A DNA stretch of 64,000 nt from Hyphomicrobium_A sp044507625 (lineage in GTDB: Bacteria; Pseudomonadota; Alphaproteobacteria; Rhizobiales; Hyphomicrobiaceae): the NCBI GenBank assembly GCA_044507625.1, contig JBIQJE010000009.1, positions 57,613 to 121,612 on the forward strand, written 5' to 3'. The notes under the pieces were generated by a model. That model had not been told where the DNA came from. It worked only from the letters and a program-made list of their open reading frames with translations, and ran no database searches. Shown here one piece after another: positions 7,498-17,490 of this stretch. A program made the position numbers and the translations under genes. Numbering within the stretch: the stretch's first letter is position 1; every line of letters starts with the position of its first letter.

Positions 7498-8622
7498 GTG
7501 CGGCCGGTTCGACCCGATTTTCTGGGCGTTTTTCTAATGGTTGCGCTTCTGGTCTCCGGCGTCGGCGCTGCCGCCGCCGATGATGAGGTCTTCACGGTCG
7601 GCAACTATCCGGTGGACGCGCAGGACGCCAACGCCGTGGCCGCCAAGCGCAAGGCCATGGCGGACGGCCAGGAGGCGGCATTCCGCTCCCTTCTGAAGCG
7701 CCTCGTGCCGGTCACCAGCTATGAGCGCCTGAAGCGGCTTTCGAGCCTCAAGGCCTCCGGCTTCCTCGAAGGGGTCTCGGTGCGCTCCGAGCGCAACTCC
7801 ACCACCCGCTATATCGCCAGCCTCGACTTCTCCTTTCGGCCCGACACCGTGCGCACCGTCCTGCAGCAGGAGGGGATCCCCTTCGTGGAGGAGCAGGCGC
7901 GCGAGATCATGGTCGTGCCGGTCGTGCGCAACGCGGATGGCTCGGTCGATGGCGGCGCGGCCTCCCGCGCCTGGACCGAAGCTTGGAAGAGCCTCGACCT
8001 CGACCACTCGCTGGCACCGTTCACGCTCGAGGCCCTGAAGGCCGCGATCACGCCCGATGCGCTGAAAAAGGCCGCGGACGGCAGCGGAGGCGCTGAGCGC
8101 ATTATCGCGGGCGCCTACGGCTCGCCCTATGTCGTTCTCGCCATCGCCGATCCCGACCCCGCCGCGAAGCGCCTCGTGGTGACGCTATCGGGAATTGACG
8201 GGGTGGGTGGCATTGGCCTCAAGCGCAGCTATCGCATCTATGACGGCGATACCGCCTATGCGATGGAGCTCGCCGCCGTCGTGGGGCTCGGTGTGCTGGA
8301 GGGGCGCTGGAAGGCGAAGAAGGTTCCTCCCGCCGCCGGTTCGAACTACGCGCCCCCCTACGCCGCGACGTCGTCCGGCGGTGGTACGCAGATCGCGATG
8401 CGCGCCCAGTACAGCAGCCTCGCCGAGTGGAGCGAGATGCGCCGCCAGCTCCTCAATCTGCCGGGCGTGGAGGATCTCCACATCGATGCGGAATCGGCGA
8501 GGGGGGCGGACCTCAGTCTGCGTTTCCCTGGCGGCGCCCCCGAGCTTGCCTCGGCGCTGTCCGGGCGCGGCCTCTCCCTCGAGAACGGCGCCGATCGCCT
8601 CATCCTCCGCTCATCATTTTAG
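7498..8622 (+). CDS. DUF2066 domain-containing exported protein
   Basis: A protein of 374 residues starting at GTG 7498, chosen because GAGGAGGAG lies 7-15 bp upstream and a signal peptide (FLGVFLMVALLVSGVGAAAA) then begins at residue 8. An in-frame ATG at 7435 would add 21 polar residues. The mature part starts with the family pattern VGNYPVDAQDANAVAAKRKAMADGQEAAFRSLLKRLVP and contains IASLDFSFRPDTVRTVLQQEGIPF, the DUF2066 core. Function unknown. In proteobacteria these genes often neighbour hdaA/Hda, the permease and a CDP-alcohol transferase, as here, which suggests a conserved block. Confidence 0.85.
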   Translation: MRPVRPDFLGVFLMVALLVSGVGAAAADDEVFTVGNYPVDAQDANAVAAKRKAMADGQEAAFRSLLKRLVPVTSYERLKRLSSLKASGFLEGVSVRSERNSTTRYIASLDFSFRPDTVRTVLQQEGIPFVEEQAREIMVVPVVRNADGSVDGGAASRAWTEAWKSLDLDHSLAPFTLEALKAAITPDALKKAADGSGGAERIIAGAYGSPYVVLAIADPDPAAKRLVVTLSGIDGVGGIGLKRSYRIYDGDTAYAMELAAVVGLGVLEGRWKAKKVPPAAGSNYAPPYAATSSGGGTQIAMRAQYSSLAEWSEMRRQLLNLPGVEDLHIDAESARGADLSLRFPGGAPELASALSGRGLSLENGADRLILRSSF

Positions 8623-8737
8623 GCCAGGATCGCCGGTAGGCGCTAAGCATGCCAACGGGGGCCGCGCCGCGCCCTGGATGGATGAGTAACGACGAGTTGG
8701 CCGGGCGCCGGCGGCCCGGTGAAGAGTAGGGACCAAC

Positions 8738-9301
8738 GTGGAGCGGTTGAACCTTCCCAACCTGATTACGCTGCTGCGGGTGATCCTGGTCCCCGTCGTG
8801 TTCTGGCTGCTCATCACCGACCAGACCCAGCTCGCGTTTGTGCTTTTCATCGTCGCCGGCATCTCCGATGCGGTCGACGGCTACCTTGCAAAAACCTTCG
8901 GCTGGCAGACCGAGCTTGGCGCCTATCTCGATCCGCTGGCCGACAAGCTGTTGATCGTAAGCATTTTTCTCGCCCTCGGCGTCGACGGAAAGCTGCCCCT
9001 GTGGCTGGTCGTGGCCGTGGTCTCGCGCGATATCCTCATCGTCATTGCGGTCATTCTGTCCTGGCTGCTGAGCAACCCGGTGCGCATCCGTCCGCTCATC
9101 GTGTCGAAGGCGAATACGGTGGCGCAGATCATTCTCGCCGGCACCGTCCTCGCCGACGAGGGCTTCGGCCTCGGGCTGGGTTGGGCGCGGTTCGTCCTCG
9201 TCTGGCTCACGGGTGCGCTCACCGTCGCATCCCTGGCTGCCTATTTGCACAGTTGGCTGCTACACATGTCCGGTTATGAATCGCCGGGCGGGCGCAGCTG
9301 A
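8738..9301 (+). CDS. CDP-alcohol phosphatidyltransferase family protein
   Basis: Integral membrane enzyme of 187 residues that joins a CDP-linked lipid to an alcohol acceptor. The catalytic signature D-(x)2-DG-(x)2-A...G-(x)3-D-(x)3-D is seen as DAVDGYLAK...GAYLDPLADK around residues 48-70. The beginning LNLPNLITLLRVILVPVVF resembles phosphatidylglycerophosphate synthase PgsA and the CMP-forming cardiolipin synthases of alphaproteobacteria; the product cannot be decided from sequence alone. The start is GTG at 8738 behind AGTAGGGA. It is followed 51 bp later by the permease gene, probably in one transcript. Confidence 0.88.
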   Translation: MERLNLPNLITLLRVILVPVVFWLLITDQTQLAFVLFIVAGISDAVDGYLAKTFGWQTELGAYLDPLADKLLIVSIFLALGVDGKLPLWLVVAVVSRDILIVIAVILSWLLSNPVRIRPLIVSKANTVAQIILAGTVLADEGFGLGLGWARFVLVWLTGALTVASLAAYLHSWLLHMSGYESPGGRS

Positions 9302-9352
9302 GCTGACGTGGCGTCAGCCGTGCGCAGGAACGATGGCCGGGGGCCCCAAACG

Positions 9353-10489
9353 ATGCGCGTCGAACGTCAGGTGCTGTTCTGGCTGACCGCCGCGATCGTG
9401 CTCGTGCTGCTGGTCGCGCTGCTACGCGGCATCATCCTTCCGTTCGTCGCCGGCATTGTCATCGCCTACTTCCTCAATCCCGCCGCAGACCGTCTCACCA
9501 ATTGGGGGCTGCCGCGCGGACTCGCCGCTGTGCTCATCGTGGCCGCCTTTGGCAGCCTCATCACGCTCGCGCTGATTTTCCTCGTGCCGCTGCTCGTCAA
9601 TCAGGCGCAGCAGTTTGCCGTCGCGCTTCCCGATGAGATCGCCCGCCTGCGCGCTCTGATCGATACGTGGGCGCGCGAGCAGTTCGGCGCGCACTATCCC
9701 GAATTCGAAGCGGGCGTCGACCGCACCGCCGAGGCACTGGCCAACAACATGTCGAGCTTCGCGGGCTTCATCGCGGGCTCGCTGTGGAGCCAGGGCCGCG
9801 CCCTGTTCGATTTCCTCTCGCTGCTGCTCGTGACGCCGCTCGTGGTGTTCTACGTGCTGATCGACTGGCATCCGATGCTGGCCAAGATCGATTCCTGGCT
9901 GCCCCGCGCGCATGCGCCGACGATCCGTCGCCTCGCCAGCGAGGTGAACGACGCCGTCTCGGCCTTTATCCGCGGCCAGGGAACGGTGTGCCTCATCCTC
10001 GCCCTCTACTATGCGGTCGCGCTGGCGACGATGGGGCTGCGCTATGGTCTGCTCGTCGGTCTCGCAACGGGGCTCATGAGCTTTGTGCCCTTCGTTGGCT
10101 GGGCGCTCGGCCTCATCACGGCGACGACGATTGCGGTGGTGCAGTTCTGGCCGGAGATGATGCCTATCCTCACCGTCGTCGCCATCTTCGCCGTGGCGCA
10201 GGTGCTCGACGCCGGCTTTCTTTCGCCCAACATCGTCGGGTCGAAAATCGGCTTGCACCCCGTGTGGCTGATCTTTGCGCTCTTCGTGTTCAGCTATCTG
10301 TTCGGCTTCGTCGGCGTGCTGGTGGCCGTGCCCATCGCCGCGGCGATCGGCGTTGTCGTCCGCTTTGCGCTCAGGATCTATCTGGCGAGCCCCGTCTACA
10401 GCGGCATCGAGCCGGGTGCGGTTGCGCCGTTGCAAGTGACGACAGCATCTGCACAGCCTGTCGTGCGGACGAAACCAGTTTCGCCGTAA
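9353..10489 (+). CDS. AI-2E/PerM-family membrane permease
   Basis: A 378-residue polytopic inner-membrane protein of the AI-2E transporter (UPF0118/PerM) family. It has two hydrophobic segments near the N-terminus (LFWLTAAIVLVLLVAL and IILPFVAGIVIAYFLNP) and a soluble loop containing ARLRALIDTWAREQF. The C-terminal membrane cluster contains VGWALGLITATTIAV and the family motif NIVGSKIGLHPVWLIFALFVF. The transported substrate is unknown. The ATG at 9353 has GGGGG upstream; an alternative GTG at 9308 has none. The gene leads into hdaA, 22 bp downstream. Confidence 0.88.
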   Translation: MRVERQVLFWLTAAIVLVLLVALLRGIILPFVAGIVIAYFLNPAADRLTNWGLPRGLAAVLIVAAFGSLITLALIFLVPLLVNQAQQFAVALPDEIARLRALIDTWAREQFGAHYPEFEAGVDRTAEALANNMSSFAGFIAGSLWSQGRALFDFLSLLLVTPLVVFYVLIDWHPMLAKIDSWLPRAHAPTIRRLASEVNDAVSAFIRGQGTVCLILALYYAVALATMGLRYGLLVGLATGLMSFVPFVGWALGLITATTIAVVQFWPEMMPILTVVAIFAVAQVLDAGFLSPNIVGSKIGLHPVWLIFALFVFSYLFGFVGVLVAVPIAAAIGVVVRFALRIYLASPVYSGIEPGAVAPLQVTTASAQPVVRTKPVSP

Positions 10490-10511
10490 TCATCCGCAAT
10501 CTGACGCCGGC

Positions 10512-11201
10512 ATGACCACCATCTCTCCCCATCAGCTCGTTTTCGATCTCGCCCACCGCCAGGCGCTGGGGGCCGAGGATTTTCTTGTCAGCCGCTCCAA
10601 CGATGCCGCGGTCGAGATGATCGATCGCTGGCCCGATTGGCCCCATCCCGCTTCGATCGTCGTCGGGCCGCAGGGTGCGGGCAAGAGCCACCTCGCCAAC
10701 GTGTGGCGGCTGCGTTCCGGCGCTTCGGTCATCACGGCGGCTGCGCTGGATGATGGCGCCGTGGCGGCGCTCGCCGATGGGGGCGCCATCGTGGTGGAAG
10801 ACCTCGACCGCGGGATCGCCGATGAGAAAGCGTTGTTCCATCTTTTGAACCGCGCCCGCGAGAGCAAGCTCGCGGTGCTCATCACATCGCGCGTGCCGCC
10901 CGGCGAGCAGGAGTTCCGCGTCCCCGACCTGCGCTCGCGCCTGCGCGCGATGCCGATGGCCGAGCTGCGGCCGCCGGACGAGCCATTGCTGAAGGCGGTT
11001 CTTGTGAAGCTGTTCGCCGATCGCCAGCTCAATGTCGAACCGCCCGTCATCGACTATCTCAGCCTGCGTATGGAGCGTTCGATGGCGGCCGCCAGCCAGA
11101 TTGTCGCGGCGGCGGATCGACTGGCGTTATCGAAACACCGTAAGGTGACGCGGCCCTTGGTCGCTGAGGTGCTCGCAAGCCTGGATGAGACCCGTGAATA
11201 A
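10512..11201 (+). CDS. hdaA: HdaA-like regulator of DnaA (DnaA-type AAA+ protein)
   Basis: A 229-residue DnaA-like ATPase without the DNA-binding domain IV. QLVFDL at residues 8-13 matches the expected beta-clamp-binding motif. Walker A is GPQGAGKSH and the Walker B-like acidic pair is in AIVVEDLDRG. In Caulobacter and E. coli, HdaA/Hda bound to the sliding clamp stimulates ATP hydrolysis by DnaA and limits re-initiation. The position after the AI-2E permease and before ppk is typical for the order. The symbol is a family assignment. Confidence 0.88.
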   Translation: MTTISPHQLVFDLAHRQALGAEDFLVSRSNDAAVEMIDRWPDWPHPASIVVGPQGAGKSHLANVWRLRSGASVITAAALDDGAVAALADGGAIVVEDLDRGIADEKALFHLLNRARESKLAVLITSRVPPGEQEFRVPDLRSRLRAMPMAELRPPDEPLLKAVLVKLFADRQLNVEPPVIDYLSLRMERSMAAASQIVAAADRLALSKHRKVTRPLVAEVLASLDETRE

Positions 11202-11296
11202 ATAGGTTTGGCACGGGGTTCGTGGCTTACATGTCATATTTGTGACCTACGGTGTCGTCGTCGCCCGGTGGGCGGATTGCGATCGGGGATGGCGAG

Positions 11297-13489
11297 ATGG
11301 CGAGTGCGAGGAACAAGGTGCCGGACAAGGCAGTCGTAATAAATGAGGAAATCACGCCGCCGCCCCAGGGACCGGACCGCTTCTACAATCGCGAGCTGTC
11401 CTGGCTTCAGTTCAACCGCCGTGTGCTCGAGGAGGCGCAGAACGAGCGCCATCCGCTGCTGGAGCGTCTGCGCTTTCTCTCAATCTCAGCTTCAAATCTC
11501 GACGAATTTTATATGGTGCGCGTCGCCGGCATTTACGGCCAGGTCGCCGCGCGCGTGCAGACGCTTTCGCAGGATGGCCTGACGCCGTCCCAGCAGCTGC
11601 GCACCATCAATCGCTTCGCCGCCGGTCTCGTCGCCGACAAGCAGGCATGCTGGCGCGCGCTGAAAGGGGAGATGGCCGAGGCCGGCATCCAGATTCTGGG
11701 GCCCGACGATCTGAAGCCCAGCGACAGGGGATGGCTGCAGCGCCTCTTCCTGACGCACATGTTCCCGATCCTCACGCCGATTGCGGTGGATCCTGCGCAC
11801 CCGTTCCCCTTCATTCTCAACAAGGGCCTCACCGTCGCCGTAGAGATGCAGCGCGAGAGCGACCAGAAGGCGATGAACGGGCTCATCCCCATTCCGGGCC
11901 AGCTCGAGCGCTTCATTCGCCTCGGCGCGCACGATCCCGAGGACAAGGAGCTGCGCTTCATCCGCCTCGAGACGCTGATCGGCCTTTTCATCTCCGAGCT
12001 GTTCCCTGGCTTCCTGATTAAAAGTCAGGGTGCGTTCCGGGTGCTGCGCGATAGCGACATCGAGATCCAGGAAGAGGCCGAGGATCTGGTGCGCTCATTC
12101 GAATCGGCTTTGAAGCGCCGCCGCCGCGGCCACGTGATCCGCCTCGAGCTCGAAGCGTCGATGCCGAACCGGCTGAAGAAGTTCGTCATCGAGGAGCTGG
12201 AGGTCGGCGAAGATTCCGTCTTCATAAAGGACGGACTGCTCGCCCTCGCCGACACCGCGCAGCTCATCGTGCCCGACCGCCCCGATCTGCTGTTCAAGCC
12301 CTTCAACAGCCGCTTTCCCGAGCGCATCCGCGAATTCAACGGCGACTGCTTCGCTGCGATCCGCAAGAAGGATCTCGTCGTCCACCACCCGTACGAATCC
12401 TTCGACGTGGTGGTGCAGTTCCTGCGCCAGGCGGTGGCCGATCCGAACGTCATGGCCATCAAGTGGACGCTCTACCGTACCTCGCGCGACAGCCCCATCG
12501 TGCAGGCTCTCAAGGAGGCCGTCGAAGCCGGCAAGTCCGTGACCGCCGTCGTGGAGCTGAAGGCGCGTTTCGATGAAGCCGCCAACATCCGTTGGGCGCG
12601 CGATCTGGAAAACGCGGGCGTGCATGTGGTCTACGGTTTCATCGAGCTGAAGACGCACGCCAAGCTCGGCATGATCGTGCGCCGCGAAGGCACCGAGCTG
12701 ACGAGCTACTGCCACATCGGCACAGGCAACTATCACCCGCAGACCGCGCGCGTTTACACCGACCTGTCGCTCTTCACCACGGACCCCGCGATTGCGCGCG
12801 ACGTGACGCGCATCTTGAACTTCGTCACCGGCTATGGCGAGCCGGCCGAGCTCGAAGCCATGGCCGCGAGCCCGCACGGCATTCGCCATCGCATCGTTGC
12901 GCACATCCGCGAGGAGATCGAGCACGCCAAGGCGGGCCGCCCCGCCGCGATCTGGATGAAGATGAATGCGCTCGTCGACAGCCAGATCATCACCACGCTC
13001 TATGAGGCGAGCCAGGCCGGGGTCGAGATCGATCTCGTGGTGCGCGGCGTGTGCTGCCTCAAGCCGGGAATTCCGGGGCTTTCGGAGAATATTCGCGTCA
13101 AGAGCATCGTGGGGCGCTTTCTCGAACACGCGCGCATTTACTGTTTTGGACGCGGTCAGGGGTTGCCATCCCCGAAGGCTGCCGTCTACATCAGCTCCGC
13201 CGATATGATGCCGCGTAATCTCGATCGTCGCGTCGAGGCGATGGTGCCGATCATGAACCCGACCGTGCACGAACAGGTGCTCGATCAGATCATGGTCGCC
13301 AACCTCAAGGACAACCAGCAGAGCTGGAGCATAAAGCCGGACGGTTCCTCGGAGCGCATTCATCCGGCGAAGGGAGAGGAAGCCTTCAACGCCCATCAGT
13401 ACTTCCTCACCAACCCGTCGCTTTCGGGTCGAGGACAGGCGCTCAAGGAGAACTTCCCGCCCCGCTTCAGTTTGCTCACCAAAGACTGA
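11297..13489 (+). CDS. ppk: polyphosphate kinase 1
   Basis: Reversibly polymerises the terminal phosphate of ATP into polyphosphate. The 730 residues cover the four PPK1 domains: N-terminal FYNRELSWLQFNRRVLEEA, head domain, and two phospholipase-D-like C-terminal domains. The phosphorylated His is His454 in ELKTHAKLGMIVRRE. The ATG at 11297 is favoured because of the GGGGATGGCGAG just upstream; GTG at 11252 is the next choice. It is followed 21 bp later by ppx, so polyphosphate synthesis and degradation are encoded together. Confidence 0.96.
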   Translation: MASARNKVPDKAVVINEEITPPPQGPDRFYNRELSWLQFNRRVLEEAQNERHPLLERLRFLSISASNLDEFYMVRVAGIYGQVAARVQTLSQDGLTPSQQLRTINRFAAGLVADKQACWRALKGEMAEAGIQILGPDDLKPSDRGWLQRLFLTHMFPILTPIAVDPAHPFPFILNKGLTVAVEMQRESDQKAMNGLIPIPGQLERFIRLGAHDPEDKELRFIRLETLIGLFISELFPGFLIKSQGAFRVLRDSDIEIQEEAEDLVRSFESALKRRRRGHVIRLELEASMPNRLKKFVIEELEVGEDSVFIKDGLLALADTAQLIVPDRPDLLFKPFNSRFPERIREFNGDCFAAIRKKDLVVHHPYESFDVVVQFLRQAVADPNVMAIKWTLYRTSRDSPIVQALKEAVEAGKSVTAVVELKARFDEAANIRWARDLENAGVHVVYGFIELKTHAKLGMIVRREGTELTSYCHIGTGNYHPQTARVYTDLSLFTTDPAIARDVTRILNFVTGYGEPAELEAMAASPHGIRHRIVAHIREEIEHAKAGRPAAIWMKMNALVDSQIITTLYEASQAGVEIDLVVRGVCCLKPGIPGLSENIRVKSIVGRFLEHARIYCFGRGQGLPSPKAAVYISSADMMPRNLDRRVEAMVPIMNPTVHEQVLDQIMVANLKDNQQSWSIKPDGSSERIHPAKGEEAFNAHQYFLTNPSLSGRGQALKENFPPRFSLLTKD

Positions 13490-13510
13490 CGTCAAAACCA
13501 GAGGCCGCAC

Positions 13511-15049
13511 TTGACGAGCTTGGAGCGACTGTTCGGCGAACATGGCCGAGCTCACGAGCTAGAGCCCATCGGCGTCGTCGATATCGGGTCCAACTCGGTG
13601 CGTCTCGTCGTCTACGAGGGCGCCGTGCGCGCGCCGACACCGCTCTTCAATGAGAAGGTGTTGTGCGGCCTCGGCCGCGACATCGCTTCGACGGGTCATC
13701 TGGGCAAGGAAGCCGTCGAGCGCGCGCTCGCGGCGCTGTCGCGCTTCCGCGCCATCACGCAAGTTCTTGCGGTGAAAAACCTGCATGCCTTTGCAACCGC
13801 CGCCGTGCGCGAGGCCGCGGATGGCAACGAGTTCATCGAACGTGCGGAAAAGGCGCTCGGCATACCCGTCGAGGTGATCTCCGGCGAGCGTGAAGCCCGC
13901 TTGGTTGCCCAGGGCATCATGATGGGCTTCGTCGAGCCCGACGGCGTCGCCGGTGACCTCGGCGGCGGCAGTCTGGAGCTGATCGACGTCGCCCCCGGCG
14001 AGCTGAAGCACGCGATAACCCTTCCCGTGGGCGGTCTTCGCCTCATCGGCGCCACCGGCAACAAGATCGAGAAGGCCCAGCAGCCTGTCGACGAGGCGAT
14101 CGCACAGGTGCCGTGGCTCCCGGAAGGAGCCGGACGCCCGTTCTTCGCCGTCGGCGGAACCTGGCGTGCCATCGCGCGGCTGCATATGGAGCAGACGCGA
14201 TATCCCCTGCGCGTCACGCACGGTTACGCGATCCCCACCTCCGAGACCATCGCCTTCTGCGAGTTCCTGCGGAAGACCAAGAAACTCACCGGCCTTGCCG
14301 GTTTTGAAGAGCTTGCCAAGGCGCGCCGCGAGGTGCTGCCGTTCGGTGCGCTGGTTCTCGAGCGTCTCCTGAAGGCGCTCAATCCCAGCCGGGTAGTCTT
14401 CTCCGTTTTCGGCGTGCGCGAAGGTCTCATCTATTCGCTGCTGCCCCCGCACGAACGCAGCAAAGATCCGCTGCTTTCGTTCTGCGCCGAATACGCCGGT
14501 GTGCGCTCGCGCTCGGTCGAGCATGCCTGGGAGCTGTGCAAGTGGACCGATCCGATTTTCGAGCCGCCCGGCCCGAAGGAAACGCCGGAAGAGCGGCGCA
14601 TGCGCTTTGCCGCCTGCCTCGTGTCCGATATCGGCTGGCGTGAGCACCCCGACTACCGCGGTGAGCAGAGCCTCAACCTGCTTGCCCATGCCGGGCTTGC
14701 GGGCATCGACCACGCCGGCCGCGTATTCATGGCGCTCGCCATTTTCTATCGTCACGCCGGCGCCAGCCAGGAGCAGACGGCAGAGCTGTCGGAGCGCCTC
14801 AAGGGGCTCGTCTCCAAGCGGGCGCTGAAGCGCGCGCGCATCGTCGCCGCCGCCATCCGCACCGCGCACATGCTGTCGGTCGGCATCCCCGGGGTCATTG
14901 AACACACCCCCCTGTCCTATGAGGGCGACAAGCTTGTGCTGACGATTCCGAAGGCCTATGCGGGGCTGGACGGCGAACGTCTGCGCCGTCGCTTCGAGGT
15001 GCTGGCCCAGCTCGTCGAGAAGCAGCCGGAAATTCGCCTCGGTCGGTGA
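13511..15049 (+). CDS. ppx: exopolyphosphatase / Ppx-GppA family
   Basis: Removes terminal phosphates from polyphosphate and possibly pppGpp. The 512 residues belong to the sugar-kinase/Hsp70/actin fold: VVDIGSNSVRLVVYEG forms phosphate loop 1, GDLGGGSLELIDV is loop 2 and FAVGGTWRAIARL follows. An HD-like helical region fills the C-terminal third. The start is TTG at 13511 with AGAGG upstream; no in-frame ATG occurs before the conserved region. It lies 21 bp after ppk. Confidence 0.94.
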   Translation: MTSLERLFGEHGRAHELEPIGVVDIGSNSVRLVVYEGAVRAPTPLFNEKVLCGLGRDIASTGHLGKEAVERALAALSRFRAITQVLAVKNLHAFATAAVREAADGNEFIERAEKALGIPVEVISGEREARLVAQGIMMGFVEPDGVAGDLGGGSLELIDVAPGELKHAITLPVGGLRLIGATGNKIEKAQQPVDEAIAQVPWLPEGAGRPFFAVGGTWRAIARLHMEQTRYPLRVTHGYAIPTSETIAFCEFLRKTKKLTGLAGFEELAKARREVLPFGALVLERLLKALNPSRVVFSVFGVREGLIYSLLPPHERSKDPLLSFCAEYAGVRSRSVEHAWELCKWTDPIFEPPGPKETPEERRMRFAACLVSDIGWREHPDYRGEQSLNLLAHAGLAGIDHAGRVFMALAIFYRHAGASQEQTAELSERLKGLVSKRALKRARIVAAAIRTAHMLSVGIPGVIEHTPLSYEGDKLVLTIPKAYAGLDGERLRRRFEVLAQLVEKQPEIRLGR

Positions 15050-15268
15050 GGGGTGTCCCGGGGCTTTCCATGGGCGCGGCGGAATCTCCCGTTCACGAGA
15101 CACAAAAAGTGTGTGCAAATCCGCCCTCCGCGGCAGGCAAACGTCCCTCCACAGCTTCGCACGCAGAAGTGGGTAGCCATTGTGGGCGGCCCGCGGCCGC
15201 CTTATTTCCTGCTAAACTGAGCCGGGCTGGCCTGAGGGGGTCGGCGTTGGGGACAGGACGCTAGCGCA

Positions 15269-16171
15269 ATGGCCGAAGATCCGTACGCCGTCCTCGGCGT
15301 CACCAAGAACGCCTCCGATGAAGACGTTCGCCGGGCCTTCCGCAAGCTCGCCAAGGAGCTGCATCCCGATATTTCCAAGGGCACCGAGGAGCGCTTCAAG
15401 AAGGTGACCTCGGCCTACGAGATCCTCAGCGATCCGCAGAAGCGCCGCGCCTTCGACCGCGGCGAGATCGATGGCCGCGGCGAGCCGCGCCACAACGGTT
15501 TCCGCCACTATGCCCGCGGTGCCCGTGCCAACGCGGGGGCGGCGGCAGGGGGCGCCGGTTTCGAGGAGTTCGGCTTCGGCGACATCTTCTCCGACATTTT
15601 CGGCGCCTCGACGCGTGCAGGCCCGCGCACGAACTTCACCGCCAAGGGCCAGGACGTGCGCTACACGCTCGAGGTCGATTTTCTCGAGGCCGCGGTCGGC
15701 GTCACGAAGCGCGTAACCCTGCCCGCCGGCGGCACCCTCGATCTCAACGTACCGGCCGGCGTTTCAGACGGCCAGGTGCTCCGTCTCAAGGGTAAGGGAC
15801 AGCGCGGCGCCGGTGGCGCAGAGCCGGGCGACGCCCTCGTCGAGATCCGCGTCCGCCCCCACCCGTACTTCCGCCGCGAGGACGACGATATTCTGCTTGA
15901 AGTGCCGATCACGATCGACGAGGCGGTGCTGGGCGCGAAGGTGGAAGTGCCGACCGTCACGGGCCGTGTGCAGCTCACGGTGCCGAAGGGCACGAGCTCG
16001 GGGCGCGTGTTTCGCCTGAAAGGGAAGGGCGTCAAGAGCGCGGGGCGCGCGGAGGCGGGCGACCAGCTCGTGACGGTGCGCCTCGTGTTGCCCGAGAAGA
16101 TTGACGACACGCTCGCCTATTTCTTCTCCGAGTGGCGCCAGAAGAACAGCTACGATCCCGGACGCAAATGA
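15269..16171 (+). CDS. DnaJ-family cochaperone (CbpA-like, no zinc finger)
   Basis: A 300-residue Hsp40. The J domain occupies residues 4-65 with the HPD motif at 32-34. A Gly-rich linker with GFEEFGFGDIFSDIFG follows, then two beta-barrel substrate domains (DVRYTLEVDFLEAAVG... and ILLEVPITIDEAVLGAKVEVPT). The CxxCxGxG zinc finger of DnaJ is absent, so it is a class B/CbpA-type cochaperone for DnaK. The gene stands alone with a 219-bp upstream gap. Confidence 0.92.
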   Translation: MAEDPYAVLGVTKNASDEDVRRAFRKLAKELHPDISKGTEERFKKVTSAYEILSDPQKRRAFDRGEIDGRGEPRHNGFRHYARGARANAGAAAGGAGFEEFGFGDIFSDIFGASTRAGPRTNFTAKGQDVRYTLEVDFLEAAVGVTKRVTLPAGGTLDLNVPAGVSDGQVLRLKGKGQRGAGGAEPGDALVEIRVRPHPYFRREDDDILLEVPITIDEAVLGAKVEVPTVTGRVQLTVPKGTSSGRVFRLKGKGVKSAGRAEAGDQLVTVRLVLPEKIDDTLAYFFSEWRQKNSYDPGRK

Positions 16172-16314
16172 CTTGGCGCTAAGCTGCGTTCCGCTCGCCT
16201 GGCCGGATGCGATGCTGAGCTTTGGCCCGCCCGGTGCGCACGGGCACCGGCAATAGGCCTGTCTCCAAACCCGGGCCGCGTGTCCGGGGCGCGATAGTCC
16301 GCTGCAAACGTCGC

Positions 16315-17490
16315 TTACTGCGCGGCTTCGCGGCTCGGCTTCACCGTCGCGATCGGCACCACCTCGCTGCCCGAGAGCGTCAGCGCGATCTCGCCACGCT
16401 TGAGGCGCAGGGCGTCTTCGCCGAAGAGGCGCCGCCGCCAGCCCTTCAGTGCAGGGATATCGGGCTCGGCCTCGGTGGCGATGCGTTCCAGATCTTCCGA
16501 CCCGGCAATCAATTTCGGCGCCACGCGATGGCGCGCGGCCGAGGCCTTCAGCAGCACGCGCAGCAGCTCGATGAGCGCGCTGTTCTCCGCTGAAAGCTGC
16601 GCGCCCCTTGCGATGGGCGGCACGCTTTTGACATCGCGTGCCAGGCCAAGCTTCACCGCCTCGATGATGTCCCGTGCGCGCGCCGAGCGGGAGAATCCTT
16701 CGCTGAGCGTGCGCAGCTGGCTGAGCTGCTCCGTCGACGTCGGAGCCTGATTGGCGATGTCGTACAGCGCCTCATCGCGCAGCACCCGCGAACGCGGCAC
16801 GTCCTGAGACTGCGCCATGCGCTCGCGCCAGGCCGCGAGCTCCATCAGCACCGCCAGCGCCTTGCGGTTCTTCACGCGCAGTTTCAGCCGCTGCCAGGCT
16901 TCTTCGGGATGCGATGCGTAGGTCTTCGGATCCGTGAGGACGGCCATCTCTTCGCTGAGCCATTCGGAACGCCCGGCCTTGTCGATATCGGCCTTGAGAT
17001 GGAGATAGACGTCGCGCAGATGCGTTACGTCACCGAGCGCGTACTCGAGCTGCCTTTCCGAGAGCGGGCGCCGGCTCCAGTCGGTGAAGCGCGACGACTT
17101 GTCGATGTCGACGCCGGTCACGTTCTTCACGAGGTTGACGTACGAGACGCTCTCACCGAAGCCGCACACCATGGCCGCGACCTGCGTATCGAAGACCGGG
17201 CGCGGAACGAGGCCCGCGCGCGCATAGACGATCTCGATATCCTGGCGGGCGGCGTGGAAGACCTTGGTGACCCGGTCGTTGCCCATCAGCTCCCAGAACG
17301 GAGCAAGGTCGATACCCGCCGCCATGGGGTCGATGATCATCGCTTCCTCGGGGGAAGCGATCTGGATGAGGCACAGTTGCGGCCAGAACGTCGATTCGCG
17401 CAGGAATTCGGTATCGACCGTAACGAAATCGCTGGCCGAAAGACGCCCTATGGCTTGGGTGAGATCTTGAGAGGAGGTGACGATACGCAT
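16315..17490 (-). CDS. rnd: ribonuclease D
   Basis: A 3'-5' exoribonuclease of 391 residues for tRNA 3' maturation. DEDDy exonuclease motifs: VTVDTEFLRE (Exo I), FHAARQDIEIVY (Exo II) and YALGDVTHLRDVY (Exo III, with the Tyr). The helical C-terminal part with RVLLKASAARHRVAPKLIAGSEDLERIA is an HRDC domain. The start is the ATG at 17490 (MRIVTSSQDL), matching family length. The frame continues about 90 codons upstream but that sequence lacks homologous character. Confidence 0.93.
   Translation of the reverse strand: MRIVTSSQDLTQAIGRLSASDFVTVDTEFLRESTFWPQLCLIQIASPEEAMIIDPMAAGIDLAPFWELMGNDRVTKVFHAARQDIEIVYARAGLVPRPVFDTQVAAMVCGFGESVSYVNLVKNVTGVDIDKSSRFTDWSRRPLSERQLEYALGDVTHLRDVYLHLKADIDKAGRSEWLSEEMAVLTDPKTYASHPEEAWQRLKLRVKNRKALAVLMELAAWRERMAQSQDVPRSRVLRDEALYDIANQAPTSTEQLSQLRTLSEGFSRSARARDIIEAVKLGLARDVKSVPPIARGAQLSAENSALIELLRVLLKASAARHRVAPKLIAGSEDLERIATEAEPDIPALKGWRRRLFGEDALRLKRGEIALTLSGSEVVPIATVKPSREAAQ

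Noticed and set aside
12095..13555. A 486-codon frame antisense to ppk
   Set aside because: Same reason: a GC-driven shadow frame with no domain, opposite a well-conserved kinase.
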